DNA from: CAWAYH01 sp963786195
Lineage (GTDB): Bacteria > Acidobacteriota > Vicinamibacteria > Vicinamibacterales > 2-12-FULL-66-21
Direction of reading: 5' to 3'
Length of the DNA stretch: 64,000 bases
Assembly (NCBI GenBank): GCA_963786195.1
Contig: CAWAYH010000006.1
Span: 1,087,530-1,151,529 of the forward strand
Of the stretch, positions 28,751-37,936 are shown one piece after another (position 1 is the stretch's first letter; each line of letters starts with the position of its first letter). A program made the position numbers and the translations under genes. Under the pieces are notes generated by a model. It was not told the origin of the DNA, searched no databases, and saw only the letters and a program-made list of their open reading frames with translations.

Positions 28751-30127
28751 ATGAGCACTTCTTCCTCTCTCGACGCCGACCGCGCGCACCTGCTTCACCC
28801 TCTGCATCACCCCTCGGCGTACGCGTCGACGCGGGTCTGGGTCTCAGGAAACGGCGCGCTGATCAAGGATGCGGCCGGACGCGAGTACATCGACGGACTC
28901 GCGGGCCTGTGGAACGTGAACGTCGGGCACGGCCGACGCGAGCTGGCCGACGCGGCTCAGCGGCAGATGTCGACGCTGGCGTTCCATTCCGCGTACGCCG
29001 GCGGCACCAACGAGCCCGCCATCGCGCTGGCCGAGCGACTGAGCGAGCTGGTCTTCCCGTCGATCAACACCTTCTTCTTCACGAGCGGCGGCGCCGAAGC
29101 GTCGGAGACGTCGTTCAAGACCGCGCGGTTCTACTGGAAGGTGCAGGGAAAGCCGGAGAAGATCAAGATCATCTCGCGGCACCGCGCGTATCACGGGCTC
29201 ACGCTCGCCGCGATGAGCGCGACCGGCCTCCCGGCGTTCTGGCCGATGTTCGAGCCGCGCACGCCCGGCTTCCTCCATGTCGACGCGCCGGATCCGTATC
29301 GCTTCGTCAATCCGGATCCGGGAGTGAGCCTCGGCGTCGCCGCCGCCAACAAGCTCGAGGAAGCCATTCTGCGCGAAGGCCCGGAGACCGTCGCAGCGTT
29401 CATCGCCGAGCCGGTGCAGGGAGCGGGCGGCGTCATCGTCCCGCCGCCGGACTACTTCCGCCGCATCCGCGAGATCTGCACGCGACATAACGTGCTGCTG
29501 ATCGCCGACGAGGTGATCACGGGCTTCGGCCGCACCGGCCGATGGTTCGGGCTGGAGCACTACGGCATCGAGCCGGACATCATGCAGTTCGCCAAGGGCA
29601 TCACGAGCGGCTACATCCCGCTGGGTGGCATCGGCGTGTCTGACGCGATTCGGGAGGCGATCAACAGCGTCCCGGCCGGCAAGCGCTGGATGCACGCGTA
29701 CACCTACTCGGGACATCCGACGTGCTGCGCGGTCGCGCTCGCCAACCTCGATATCCTCGAGCGCGAGCACCTCGCCGAACGCGCCGCGGCGGGCGGCGCT
29801 CGTCTACTCGACCGGCTCCGCGGGCTGGAAGGGATGGACGGTGTGGGTCACGTCCGCGGCCTCGGGCTGATGGCTGCCGTGGAAGTCGTGGCCGACAAAG
29901 CGACGAAAGAGCTGTTCCCGGCGCAGGCGGGTCTGGCGCAGAAGCTCACGGAGGCGATGCTCGACCGCGGGCTGTACACGCGCGTCGCGCTGGACTGCAT
30001 CTGCCTGGCGCCGCCGCTCGTCACCACCGATGCGGTGCTCGATCGCATCGTGGACATCCTGCGCGAGGCGATTCCGCCGGTGCTGGAAGCCGCGCGGAAG
30101 GAGTTGGCCGTTTCGGTGAGCTCCTGA
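28751..30127 (+). CDS. Class III aminotransferase (omega-amino acid:pyruvate type)
   Basis: 458 residues from ATG 28751; the open frame also runs back to 28658, but that part lies in the MITE-like element. Fold-type I signatures: DGLAGLWNVNVGHGRRELAD, FFTSGGAEASETSFKTARFY, AEPVQGAGGVIVPPPDYF, LIADEVITGFGRTG and the PLP lysine in FAKGITSGYIPLGG (K282). It belongs with taurine/beta-alanine/putrescine-pyruvate transaminases; substrate not resolved. No pathway partners are next to it, and the DUF4440 gene converges from the other side. Confidence 0.92.
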   Translation: MSTSSSLDADRAHLLHPLHHPSAYASTRVWVSGNGALIKDAAGREYIDGLAGLWNVNVGHGRRELADAAQRQMSTLAFHSAYAGGTNEPAIALAERLSELVFPSINTFFFTSGGAEASETSFKTARFYWKVQGKPEKIKIISRHRAYHGLTLAAMSATGLPAFWPMFEPRTPGFLHVDAPDPYRFVNPDPGVSLGVAAANKLEEAILREGPETVAAFIAEPVQGAGGVIVPPPDYFRRIREICTRHNVLLIADEVITGFGRTGRWFGLEHYGIEPDIMQFAKGITSGYIPLGGIGVSDAIREAINSVPAGKRWMHAYTYSGHPTCCAVALANLDILEREHLAERAAAGGARLLDRLRGLEGMDGVGHVRGLGLMAAVEVVADKATKELFPAQAGLAQKLTEAMLDRGLYTRVALDCICLAPPLVTTDAVLDRIVDILREAIPPVLEAARKELAVSVSS

Positions 30128-30136
30128 ACGGCCAGA

Positions 30137-30625
30137 CTACTTTGCCGGCACCACGTTGGCGTGGCGGGCGACCTGCTGCCAGCGATCCTGCTGCCTCATC
30201 CAGACGGCCGTGATGCGGAGCTGCTCGGTGCGGCCCGCATTCGGCATCTTGCCTCCCCACAGCACGGTCTCTCGCCCCGCCAGAATGACCGTGTCGCCGT
30301 ACACCTTCAGGTAGTCGATCTGCCGATCGAATGACGCAATCTCGAGCACGCCCGATTCCACCATTCCCAGTACCTGCTTCTTGGTCACGAACTGATTCAG
30401 CGGGTTGGTCACCACGAAATCGTCGGACCACAGTCGCGCCAGCGTGGCCGGCTCCTTCCGGAGAAATGCCTGCACCTCCTCGGCGCTCAATCGGCGGACC
30501 TGGTCTTCGACTGACGCTGTGGCCGCCTGTCGCGCGGCGTATGCCTGTTGGCCCGCGGCAACGAAGGGAACCGCAGCGATGCTGCACGAGATGATGCCCG
30601 CCGCAATCCGATGACCGACTTTCAT
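30137..30625 (-). CDS. Secreted DUF4440 / SnoaL-like protein
   Basis: 162 residues. A signal peptide (IAAGIISCSIAAVPFVAAGQ) is followed by an NTF2-like fold: EEVQAFLRKEPATLARLWSD, DFVVTNPLNQFVTKKQVLGM, QIDYLKVYGDTVILAGRETV, RITAVWMRQQDRWQQVARHA. These domains are often binding proteins or lyase-like enzymes; nothing more specific shows. It is transcribed downstream of the lipase gene on the same strand, with a 26-base gap, so they may be co-transcribed. Confidence 0.88.
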   Translation of the reverse strand: MKVGHRIAAGIISCSIAAVPFVAAGQQAYAARQAATASVEDQVRRLSAEEVQAFLRKEPATLARLWSDDFVVTNPLNQFVTKKQVLGMVESGVLEIASFDRQIDYLKVYGDTVILAGRETVLWGGKMPNAGRTEQLRITAVWMRQQDRWQQVARHANVVPAK

Positions 30626-30651
30626 CGTGCGCTCCTGACCGAGTGAGGCCG

Positions 30652-31491
30652 TCAGACCGACAAATGCTTGTCGATCCAGGCCGTAATGTCCGCCATCACG
30701 TCTTCCTTGCCGATGTCGTTGAGGAGATCGTGATAGTGCCCGTCGTACAACTTGAGCGTCCGGTCCTTCGATCCGACCGTCTCGTAGAAGAACTCGCTGC
30801 CATGGCAGACCGTCGCCCTGTCGTCAGTACCGTGCATGATGAGCACCGGCAGCGTGATGCGCGGGAACTCCTCGCGCAGCCGCTCATCGGCACGCACCAG
30901 CGCGGCGACAGTGATCGCCGGCTGAACCTCGTGCGCGATCAGCGGATCGCTGTTCAGGGCGGCGACGGCCCTGGGATCCCGTGAGAAGTCCTCGTTCTTG
31001 AGCTTGAGGACGGGAAGCCGCGGCGCGATGTGGCTCACCCCCTTGATGGCGGCGAGGGCGAAGCCAGGCGCCGGCACCTGGAACGCGAAGCTCTCGCAGA
31101 TGAACCCGGCGAGGCCGGCCTGATTCTCAATCACGTAGACCGACGAGACGACGCCGCCGGCGCTGTGGCCGAGCAGGAACACCGGCAGGTTCGGCTCGCG
31201 CGATTTCGCGATCTTCACGGCACCGGCCACGTCGGCCACGTACTCTTTGACATCTTCGACAAAGAATCGTTCGCCGTCCGATTTCCCCCGGCCGCGCAGA
31301 TCGAGGGCATACGCCACGTACCCGGCCTTCACGAATTGCTCGGCGACCCAGATGTACTGTCCGCCGTGCGAATTGACGCCATGACAGATGACGACCACGG
31401 CGCGAGGCTTCGCATCCGGCCGCCAGGAGCGGAGAAAGATCTTGAGACCACCAACACTTTCGAACGTCTCTTCAATTGCGGGCAACGCCAT
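30652..31491 (-). CDS. Monoacylglycerol lipase-like alpha/beta hydrolase
   Basis: 279 residues from ATG 31491 (an in-frame ATG nine codons earlier is less likely). Serine lipase features: VVVICHGVNSHGGQY (oxyanion region), ALDLRGRGKSDGERF, nucleophile in LLGHSAGGVVSS (S110), acid in MHGTDDRATVCHGSEF and base in YDGHYHDLLND. This is close to the monoglyceride lipase/lysophospholipase group, a cytoplasmic enzyme that frees fatty acids from monoacylglycerols. The substrate is inferred. Confidence 0.92.
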   Translation of the reverse strand: MALPAIEETFESVGGLKIFLRSWRPDAKPRAVVVICHGVNSHGGQYIWVAEQFVKAGYVAYALDLRGRGKSDGERFFVEDVKEYVADVAGAVKIAKSREPNLPVFLLGHSAGGVVSSVYVIENQAGLAGFICESFAFQVPAPGFALAAIKGVSHIAPRLPVLKLKNEDFSRDPRAVAALNSDPLIAHEVQPAITVAALVRADERLREEFPRITLPVLIMHGTDDRATVCHGSEFFYETVGSKDRTLKLYDGHYHDLLNDIGKEDVMADITAWIDKHLSV

Positions 31492-31670
31492 CGATGTCTC
31501 CGTAGCCAACCGAGCCACCCCCCAACCCGCGGGGCAAGGACAACTCCTCGCGTCTGCGGGGAACAGACGATGGTAATGGCAAGTCTTCAGTTTTCGGAAA
31601 TCCCGACTCCAGGTGACGGCAACGAAACGGACCGTCGGATCCGTCTAACGTCGGGATCGGAGCTGACTTC

Positions 31671-34085
31671 ATGGGCACACTCATCCGAGACTTGCGGTAC
31701 GGCCTGCGATCGTTGTCCACCCGCCCGGGATTCGCCGTGACGGCGATCGTCACGATGGCGCTCGGAATCGGCGCAACGACCGCCATGTTCACCGTCGTCG
31801 ATGGTGTGCTGCTGAAGCCGCTCCGGTATCCCGACGCCGATCGCATCGTGGCGGTCTCGACGCTGTTCACGAACCGCGGTCGCGCCATCCCCAGGATTGC
31901 CGGCGGCGACTACCTGGACATTCGTGCCGACCGCAAGACCTTCGAGTGGATCGCGAGCTACTACGGGGGAGAAATGGGCGTGCGCGTGGCGAACCGTGCC
32001 GAGTTCGTCGGCGTGATGCTCGCCAACACGGAATTCATGAACGTCTTCGGCGTGCCACCGCTGCACGGCAGGCTTTTCAACGCCGACGACGCTCAACACT
32101 CCGCGATCGTGAGCCAGTCGTTCGTCGTGCGGAATTTCGGAAGCCCGGAAAGCGCGATCGGGCAATCGCTCCACCTGGAAGACCGTCGCTACACCATCGT
32201 GGGTGTCGTTCCTGCGTCGTTCCAGTTCCCCGAACGCACGGAAGTCTGGATCGCGTCGGCGCGCGACCCGGAGATCCTGGCGCGTACCGCGTACAACAAC
32301 CGCGTCGTCGCGAAGCTGCGCGAGGACGTCAACGTCGACGCGGCGAACGCCCGGCTCGCGACGCTGGGCGCACAGCTCGCTGCGGCCTATCCGAATAGCA
32401 ACACGAACAAGAGCTTCATGGTCCGGCCGCTGCGCGAACAGCTCGTGGCGCCCGTTCGCACGACGCTGTTCGTGCTGATGGGCGCGGTCGGCCTCGTGCT
32501 GCTCATCGCCTGCGCCAACGTCGCCAACATGATGCTGGCGAGGGGAACCGCGCGGTCGCGCGAGATGTCGGTGCTCGCGGCGCTGGGAGCGGGACGCGGC
32601 CGGATCGTGCGGCAGTTGCTGGCAGAGAGCCTCGTACTCGCGCTCGCCGCTGGCGTACTCGGTGTGGGGATCGCATACGCCGGCATCGATGGCCTGCTGC
32701 TGCGCGCCAGTGAGGGCGTTCCACTCCCCCGCTTGTCCGACGTGACGATCGACTGGCGGGTGCTTCTCTTCGCGTTCGGCCTGTGCTGCGTCTCGACCGC
32801 GGGATTCGGCCTGGCGCCCGCATTTCAGGCATCACGCGTCAACCTGACCGACGCGCTGAAGCAGGCTGGGACGCGCGGGATCCTGGGCGGACTCGAGTCG
32901 CTGCGCAGCGCGCTGGTCGTGGCGCAAATCGCCCTGTCGGTCGTGCTGGTGATCGGCGCCGGGCTGCTGTTCCGCTCGTTCCTGACGCTGATGTCGGTCC
33001 AGCTGGGGTTCCAGACCGAATCGGTGCTGGTGATGTACGCGCACGCCCCCGCGCGCACGCTCGACGACTACGTGCGCGTCACCCAGTTCGAAACCGAACT
33101 GTTCGAGCGCATCCGGCAAGTGCCTGGTGTGGCATCCGTCGCGGGTGCCATGGGATTGCCGGCTGGCCAGTACGGCTCGAACGGCGGTTACGTCCGCGAA
33201 GGCCAGGGCACGATGCAGCAGCACGCGATGGAACTGCCGCAGGCGGACTTCAGCCTGTCGAGCCCCGGTTATTTCTCCACGCTGGGCATTCCGCTGATCC
33301 GCGGGCGCGACTTCACCGACGCCGATCGCCACGGCAGCGAGCCCGTCGTGATCGTCAGCGAAGCGCTCGTGCGGCAGAGTTTTGCGGGCGAAGATCCCAT
33401 CGGCCGCCGGCTGCAATGCGGCCTGGACGCCGAGAGCATGCGGTGGATGACGATCGTCGGCGTGGTCGGCAACGTGCGCCAGGATTCGCCGGCGTCACAG
33501 CTCTCGGCCGCCATGTACATGCCGCTGGCGCAACACCCCTATCGCGCGAACGAAATACAGGTGGCCATCCGGACCGCCGTCGAGTCTGCGTCCCTGATTG
33601 CGCCGGTGCAGGACATCGTCCGCAAGATGAATCCCGAGGTCGCAATGAAGTTCACGACCGTGGATGCGATGGTCGTGGATTCGGTGGCCGATCAGCGCTT
33701 TCGCACGAGGCTCGCCATCACCTTCGCAGCCGTTGCGCTGCTACTTGCGATCATGGGTGTCCACGCGGTCATGAGCTATCTGACGGTCCAGCGCACCGGT
33801 GAATTCGCGATTCGCGCTGCGCTTGGCGCCTCGCCTGGCGCCATATTGCGCCTCGTGCTGGGCGGGGCGGCACGGCTCGCGGCGATAGGCGTTGGCGCCG
33901 GCATCGCGATGGCCATCGCCCTCAGCCGCGTGCTCAGCACCATGCTGTTCGGGTTGACGAGCACCGATACGCTCACCTATGCGATCGTCGTCGCGGCCGT
34001 GCTGCCGACGGTGCTGCTCGCCTCCGCGCTTCCTGCGCTACGGGCGGCCCGCGTGGATCCGGTGGTCGCCTTGCGTCATCAGTAG
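31671..34085 (+). CDS. ADOP-type ABC permease
   Basis: 804 residues, intact. Starts MGTLIRDLRYGLRSLSTRPG without a prefix domain, then GFAVTAIVTMALGIGATTAM. It has LIACANVANMMLARGTARSR at the end of the first MacB-PCD and LAIMGVHAVMSYLTVQRTGE opening the last FtsX unit, ending LPALRAARVDPVVALRHQ. No ATPase or PadR gene is adjacent. The gap to the next gene (172 bases) shows nothing beyond a ribosome binding site. Confidence 0.93.
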   Translation: MGTLIRDLRYGLRSLSTRPGFAVTAIVTMALGIGATTAMFTVVDGVLLKPLRYPDADRIVAVSTLFTNRGRAIPRIAGGDYLDIRADRKTFEWIASYYGGEMGVRVANRAEFVGVMLANTEFMNVFGVPPLHGRLFNADDAQHSAIVSQSFVVRNFGSPESAIGQSLHLEDRRYTIVGVVPASFQFPERTEVWIASARDPEILARTAYNNRVVAKLREDVNVDAANARLATLGAQLAAAYPNSNTNKSFMVRPLREQLVAPVRTTLFVLMGAVGLVLLIACANVANMMLARGTARSREMSVLAALGAGRGRIVRQLLAESLVLALAAGVLGVGIAYAGIDGLLLRASEGVPLPRLSDVTIDWRVLLFAFGLCCVSTAGFGLAPAFQASRVNLTDALKQAGTRGILGGLESLRSALVVAQIALSVVLVIGAGLLFRSFLTLMSVQLGFQTESVLVMYAHAPARTLDDYVRVTQFETELFERIRQVPGVASVAGAMGLPAGQYGSNGGYVREGQGTMQQHAMELPQADFSLSSPGYFSTLGIPLIRGRDFTDADRHGSEPVVIVSEALVRQSFAGEDPIGRRLQCGLDAESMRWMTIVGVVGNVRQDSPASQLSAAMYMPLAQHPYRANEIQVAIRTAVESASLIAPVQDIVRKMNPEVAMKFTTVDAMVVDSVADQRFRTRLAITFAAVALLLAIMGVHAVMSYLTVQRTGEFAIRAALGASPGAILRLVLGGAARLAAIGVGAGIAMAIALSRVLSTMLFGLTSTDTLTYAIVVAAVLPTVLLASALPALRAARVDPVVALRHQ

Positions 34086-34257
34086 CCGAGCCGCGCGACC
34101 GGTACGGCTCGTGCTCCCGGGAGTCTCGGACGCCGAGAATTCCGTCTGATTTCAAAGGCAACGCGGAGGGTGGACCGACGGGCGTCACGATATGACGTGG
34201 TCTGTGACAACCAGCCGTGGAAGGTCGGGCGATACCCGCGCCGCAAGGAGAGACACG

Positions 34258-35210
34258 GTGATCCGACACTCATTCCGTCCCGTCATGCTGGCTGCGCTCG
34301 TGCTGATCGTGGCCGGCGTCTACCCGCGCGAAGCGCGGGGGCAGCTGATCACGCAGCATGTCAAGGGAAGCGTGGGACTCAAGGCCGGATCGCAGCCGCC
34401 CCCCGGAGGCTACATCATCGCGCCCGTGCTCTATATCTACACCACGGACACCGTAAAGGATCGCGACGGCAACAAGCTCCCTTTCAATGCCGACCTCACG
34501 TCCGCGTTCTTCGGCGTGGGCTACAGCCAGGTCACCACCAAGAAGGTTCTGGCGGCTACTACAGTTTCGCGGTCCTGTTCCCGGTGGGCGCCAATAACCG
34601 CATACAGGGGACTGAAATCGACGCCAATCCCGGCGCCGGCCTGACCGACTCCGTCATCACGCCGATCAGTCTGGGCTGGCACCACAAACGCGCGGACGTC
34701 ACCACCGGCTTTTCGATGTTCGTACCGACCGGGAAGTACACGGACGGCGCCGACGATAACACGGGGCTCGGGATGTGGGGATTCGAGCCGTCGGTCGGAG
34801 CGACGGTGTATTTCGATGAGAAGCGCGAGTTCCACGCCGCCACGGTGATGACGCTCGACTTCCAGTCGAAGAAGGAAGACAGCGAGACGAAGGTCGGCAA
34901 CCAGATCAACTTCGAGGGCGGCGTCGGCGTCGACCTCCTGAAGGGCGGATTGACCACGGGCCTGTGCTATTACGTCGCGTTCAAGCTGAGCGACGACGAG
35001 ATCGAGGGTCTCCCCGGCATTCTGATTCGGGGAAAGAACAAGACCTTCGGGTTGGGTCCCGAGGCCACGCTGACGATTGTCGCGCGCAACAAGGTCTACG
35101 GCTTCGTGACGGTGCGCTACTTCTGGGAAGTCTACGCGCGCACCACCACGCAGGGCAGCGCGTTCCTGATCCAGGCGACGTTCCTGACAAAACCGATCAA
35201 GGTACCGTGA
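34258..35210 (+). CDS. Outer-membrane transporter-like beta-barrel (one frameshift)
   Basis: The GTG at 34258 follows AAGGAG by seven bases. A signal peptide (SFRPVMLAALVLIVAGVYPR) leads into GSVGLKAGSQPPPGGYIIAP and VLYIYTTDTVKDRDGNKLPF. The frame changes near 34549, where VTTKKVL resumes as GGYYSFAVLFPVGANNRIQG; one missing G in a GG run explains it. The rest alternates strands (WHHKRADVTTGFSMFVPTGK, GFVTVRYFWEVYARTTTQGS) and ends on a hydrophobic strand. It resembles phenol-pathway MetA-like outer-membrane proteins. About 317 residues. Confidence 0.75.
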
Positions 35211-35299
35211 GCCTGACGAGCTAGCCGGCGTCAGCGCGGCGAGCCGATCCCTGAAGCGGGAAGTTGCGACGTCGCGACCTCATCCGGTCGACGGGCTGC

Positions 35300-36504
35300 T
35301 CACTTGACGGGGACGAGGCGCTGCAGTCTCGCCGAAGCCACCCTGGACCAGATATCACCCGTCGGCGTAGGCGTCCGCGAGGGCCTGATTCCGGGATCGC
35401 CGCGCCCAGCAGGTCGCGGACAGTGCGGGTGGGCGGTCGAAGCCGCGCGTTCGACGACATCGCTGACCGGAACCACGAACGAGCACGATCTCCCGCTCGA
35501 CCCGCGCGACAGAACGACACATCGAAGGCGTCCGCGCGGCGGATCGCGTTGCAGAGCGACCGCGGCCGCGTGTGACGTCGCTGTTCGCGCCCTGTCCCGT
35601 GTTGGGATCGATCACCCCGTGCGCGTCGCCGAGCGCGATGGCATGTACCTTCCGTCTGCCCAGCTCGACGAAGCCACGGCGCACGGTCGGCGTGATCGCC
35701 GCATACGCGAGATCCAAGGGTCGCGACAGGTCGAACCTGCGCGGATCGACGCGCTCGTACACAGGACGCGCGTGCTCGCGCAGGAGACTCAGCATCGCCG
35801 CAAGTAAGACCCGGGCGTTCTTCGTCGCACGCGCAGGTGCCTCAGCGGCCTCGTACAGCCCTCCATCAGTGCGAGGATCGCGATTCCCGTCAGGTCTGAC
35901 TCGAAGGACTGAATGGGCCGGATGATCTCGCCGGACCCGGGATTGATGTTCACCTCGAGCGCGCGCGGCCTGGTGGTACGCGATGCCACGGAACAGGCCG
36001 GCAATCGCGAGCCGTTGAGGTCGCGTGAACGGCGACTGCTCCGCGACCCGCGGGAAGATCGGTCGACAGGCTCGTGCGGCCCGACGCCACGATCAGGAGA
36101 TCGTGCCGCGTCCAGCGGCTCTCGAGCTCGTCCATCTGGAACGTGCGTGCGCACGACGCGTCCGCCGCGGCTCGAGATCCTCGAGCAGCTGTGCCGAGCA
36201 GATGCGCATGTCGACGGCCTGGGCCGGGCCCCGCAGACAGCCGGAGAACGCGATCGGCGTCCCGCTGACGCAGACCGACAGGCGAACCATGTCGTGCGAC
36301 GCAGCATCCCAGTGGTTGACGCCCAGCTGCGCGCTCACGTTCGCGCGTGCACGCATTGCGCGCAACCATGGTCGAGAGTCCGCGCGCACGCTGCTGGTCC
36401 GGGGTCCGTTCGGAGTAGATGGTCGCGTCGATGCCGTGCTGCTGGAGCGCCAGGCCAAGCTGGAGTCCCGCAATCCCGCTGCCGATGATGCCGATGGGTG
36501 CCAC
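35300..36504 (-). pseudogene. Styrene monooxygenase (StyA)-like FAD enzyme with several frameshifts
   Basis: GTG start at 36504 gives the FAD-binding GIIGSGIAGLQLGLALQQHG, then IDATIYSERTPDQQRARGLS. The protein then changes frame repeatedly: VNHWDAASHDMVRLSV, FQMDELESRWTRHDLLIVAS, VAEQSPFTRPQRLAIAGLFR, NPGSGEIIRPIQSFESDLTG and RVDPRRFDLSRPLDLAYAAI, ending ALGDAHGVIDPNTGQGAN. These line up with StyA from start to end (for example SPFxRPQR and GDxxxxxDPxxGQGAN). At least five frameshifts are needed. No flavin reductase (StyB) gene is nearby. Either a dying gene or a badly assembled one. Confidence 0.7.
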
Positions 36505-36607
36505 CCTGAAGTCCCTTTCTCTCCGGTGGGTTCAGGGTAAGCCCGCGCGCGCGGTGAAGACTCCGTTACGGACAGGTAAGCGTTGGGTTAGGAAATTTCC
36601 GTGAGGG

Positions 36608-37222
36608 TCAGAACACGACGACGAGCCCAGCCGTAAACTCCGTCTGCCAGACGACGTCAGCCGAGAACGCGGCGAGGCAGACGCCAGGTGAACAGGCAAT
36701 CGTGCGGCCCTCGACGTCCACGAACGTCGCGAACACGCGGCCGTCCAGTCGCGCGCCGATGCGCCGCGTCGGAAACAGCTTGACGCCCCCGGCAGCCCCA
36801 ACTGTGAAGCGGATCTCGTTGTCGTCCTGCCCTGCGTAGCGGGTGAGGCCGAACAGGCCGCTCAGGAACGGCCGGGCCTTCCCCGACCCGAACTCCTGTA
36901 GTCCACCCGCGAGCCAGTGCTCGACGACGATCCGCCACCGCGTCCCGGGTCCGAACGCGCTCGCGGGCACCGTGAACTCCGCGTCCTGATGCGAGAAGAT
37001 CCCCTCCACGAACAGTCCGTCGCGCAGCGGGACGTTGATCGCGACGCCAATCGACGGCGCGCCGTCGAGGTCGATCGGCTGGTTCGTGACGAGCTCGAAG
37101 AAGTCGCCACCGAAGCGATAGCCGCCAAACGGGGCGATCTCGACGATCTGCGCAGACGACGGCGCGACACGGCCCAGGAAGCAGGTCGCGGCGAATACGA
37201 GAATCAGCGCGGGGTGCTTCAC
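36608..37222 (-). CDS. Outer-membrane beta-barrel-like protein
   Basis: 204 residues from GTG 37222, which has GGAG six bases upstream; the open frame to 37270 is less likely. Signal peptide (HPALILVFAATCFLGRVAPS), then AQIVEIAPFGGYRFGGDFFE, INVPLRDGLFVEGIFSHQDA, VEHWLAGGLQEFGSGKARPF and a final strand ending in FTAGLVVVF. The aromatic C-terminal residue and alternating strands suggest an eight-stranded barrel in the outer membrane. Function unknown. Confidence 0.75.
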   Translation of the reverse strand: MKHPALILVFAATCFLGRVAPSSAQIVEIAPFGGYRFGGDFFELVTNQPIDLDGAPSIGVAINVPLRDGLFVEGIFSHQDAEFTVPASAFGPGTRWRIVVEHWLAGGLQEFGSGKARPFLSGLFGLTRYAGQDDNEIRFTVGAAGGVKLFPTRRIGARLDGRVFATFVDVEGRTIACSPGVCLAAFSADVVWQTEFTAGLVVVF

Positions 37223-37511
37223 GTGTGCTCCAAGTTGTGTTGCCGCGCTCGATGATACAGCCTGATGCACGCATCCCTCGTGGTATGCTCGTCTTCGTTC
37301 CTAGCGGGGTCCACCTCGTCCCATCGGGGCCCCTACCTGCGGCTCGCCCTCGCCGAGTTCGTGGATGTAGGCATCAGCGAGCACACGGAGACGCGTGTGC
37401 GATGCCTCACGAACGCCGGCGGTTTTCGACTCTCCACTCGCACGTGATCGTTCATGCGGGAAGCCAGCCCGGCACTCGTGTGCCCACTCGTCCCTCCGAC
37501 AGGAGATCGCC

Positions 37512-37889
37512 ATGGTCATTGTCAAAGGACTCGCCACCGTCATCTATCACGTAAGGGACTTGGACCGCGCGAAGGCCTGGTATTCGAAAGCCTTCCAGCA
37601 GACGCCGTACTTCGACCAGCCGTTCTACGTCGGCTTCAACATCATGGGGTACGAGCTGGGGCTCGATCCGGATCAGACGGAAGCCGCGGCTGGACGTGGT
37701 GGAAGCGTGCCGTACTGGCGCGTGGACGAAATCGACGCCGCCGTCCGGTACTTCGTCGACGCAGGCGCCGTCGTCGTGGCTCCGGCGAAAGATGTCGGTG
37801 ACGGAATCAAGGTGGCGACCGTGACCGATCCGTTCGGCAACGTTATAGGGCTTATCGAGAGCCCGCATTTCGAGTTGCCCAGGCCCTGA
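37512..37889 (+). CDS. VOC family (glyoxalase-like) protein
   Basis: 125 residues from ATG 37512, with AGGAG upstream; an open extension to 37395 lacks support. Features: KGLATVIYHVRDLDRAKAWY, FNIMGYELGLDPDQT, PYWRVDEIDAAVRYFVDAGA, VTDPFGNVIGLIESPHF. A single VOC domain pair-half that works as a dimer; substrate unknown. The stop codon is 47 bases before the amidohydrolase start, so the two may be co-transcribed. Confidence 0.9.
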   Translation: MVIVKGLATVIYHVRDLDRAKAWYSKAFQQTPYFDQPFYVGFNIMGYELGLDPDQTEAAAGRGGSVPYWRVDEIDAAVRYFVDAGAVVVAPAKDVGDGIKVATVTDPFGNVIGLIESPHFELPRP

Positions 37890-37936
37890 TGCGAGGGCGC
37901 GTGGGAGCCGGCCGGACTGTTGTAGCATTCCGGTCC

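Noticed and set aside
34500..34600. Programmed ribosomal frameshifting at 34549 and similar breaks
   Set aside because: No slippery heptamer or downstream structure was seen, and the breaks occur in unrelated genes, often in runs of one base.
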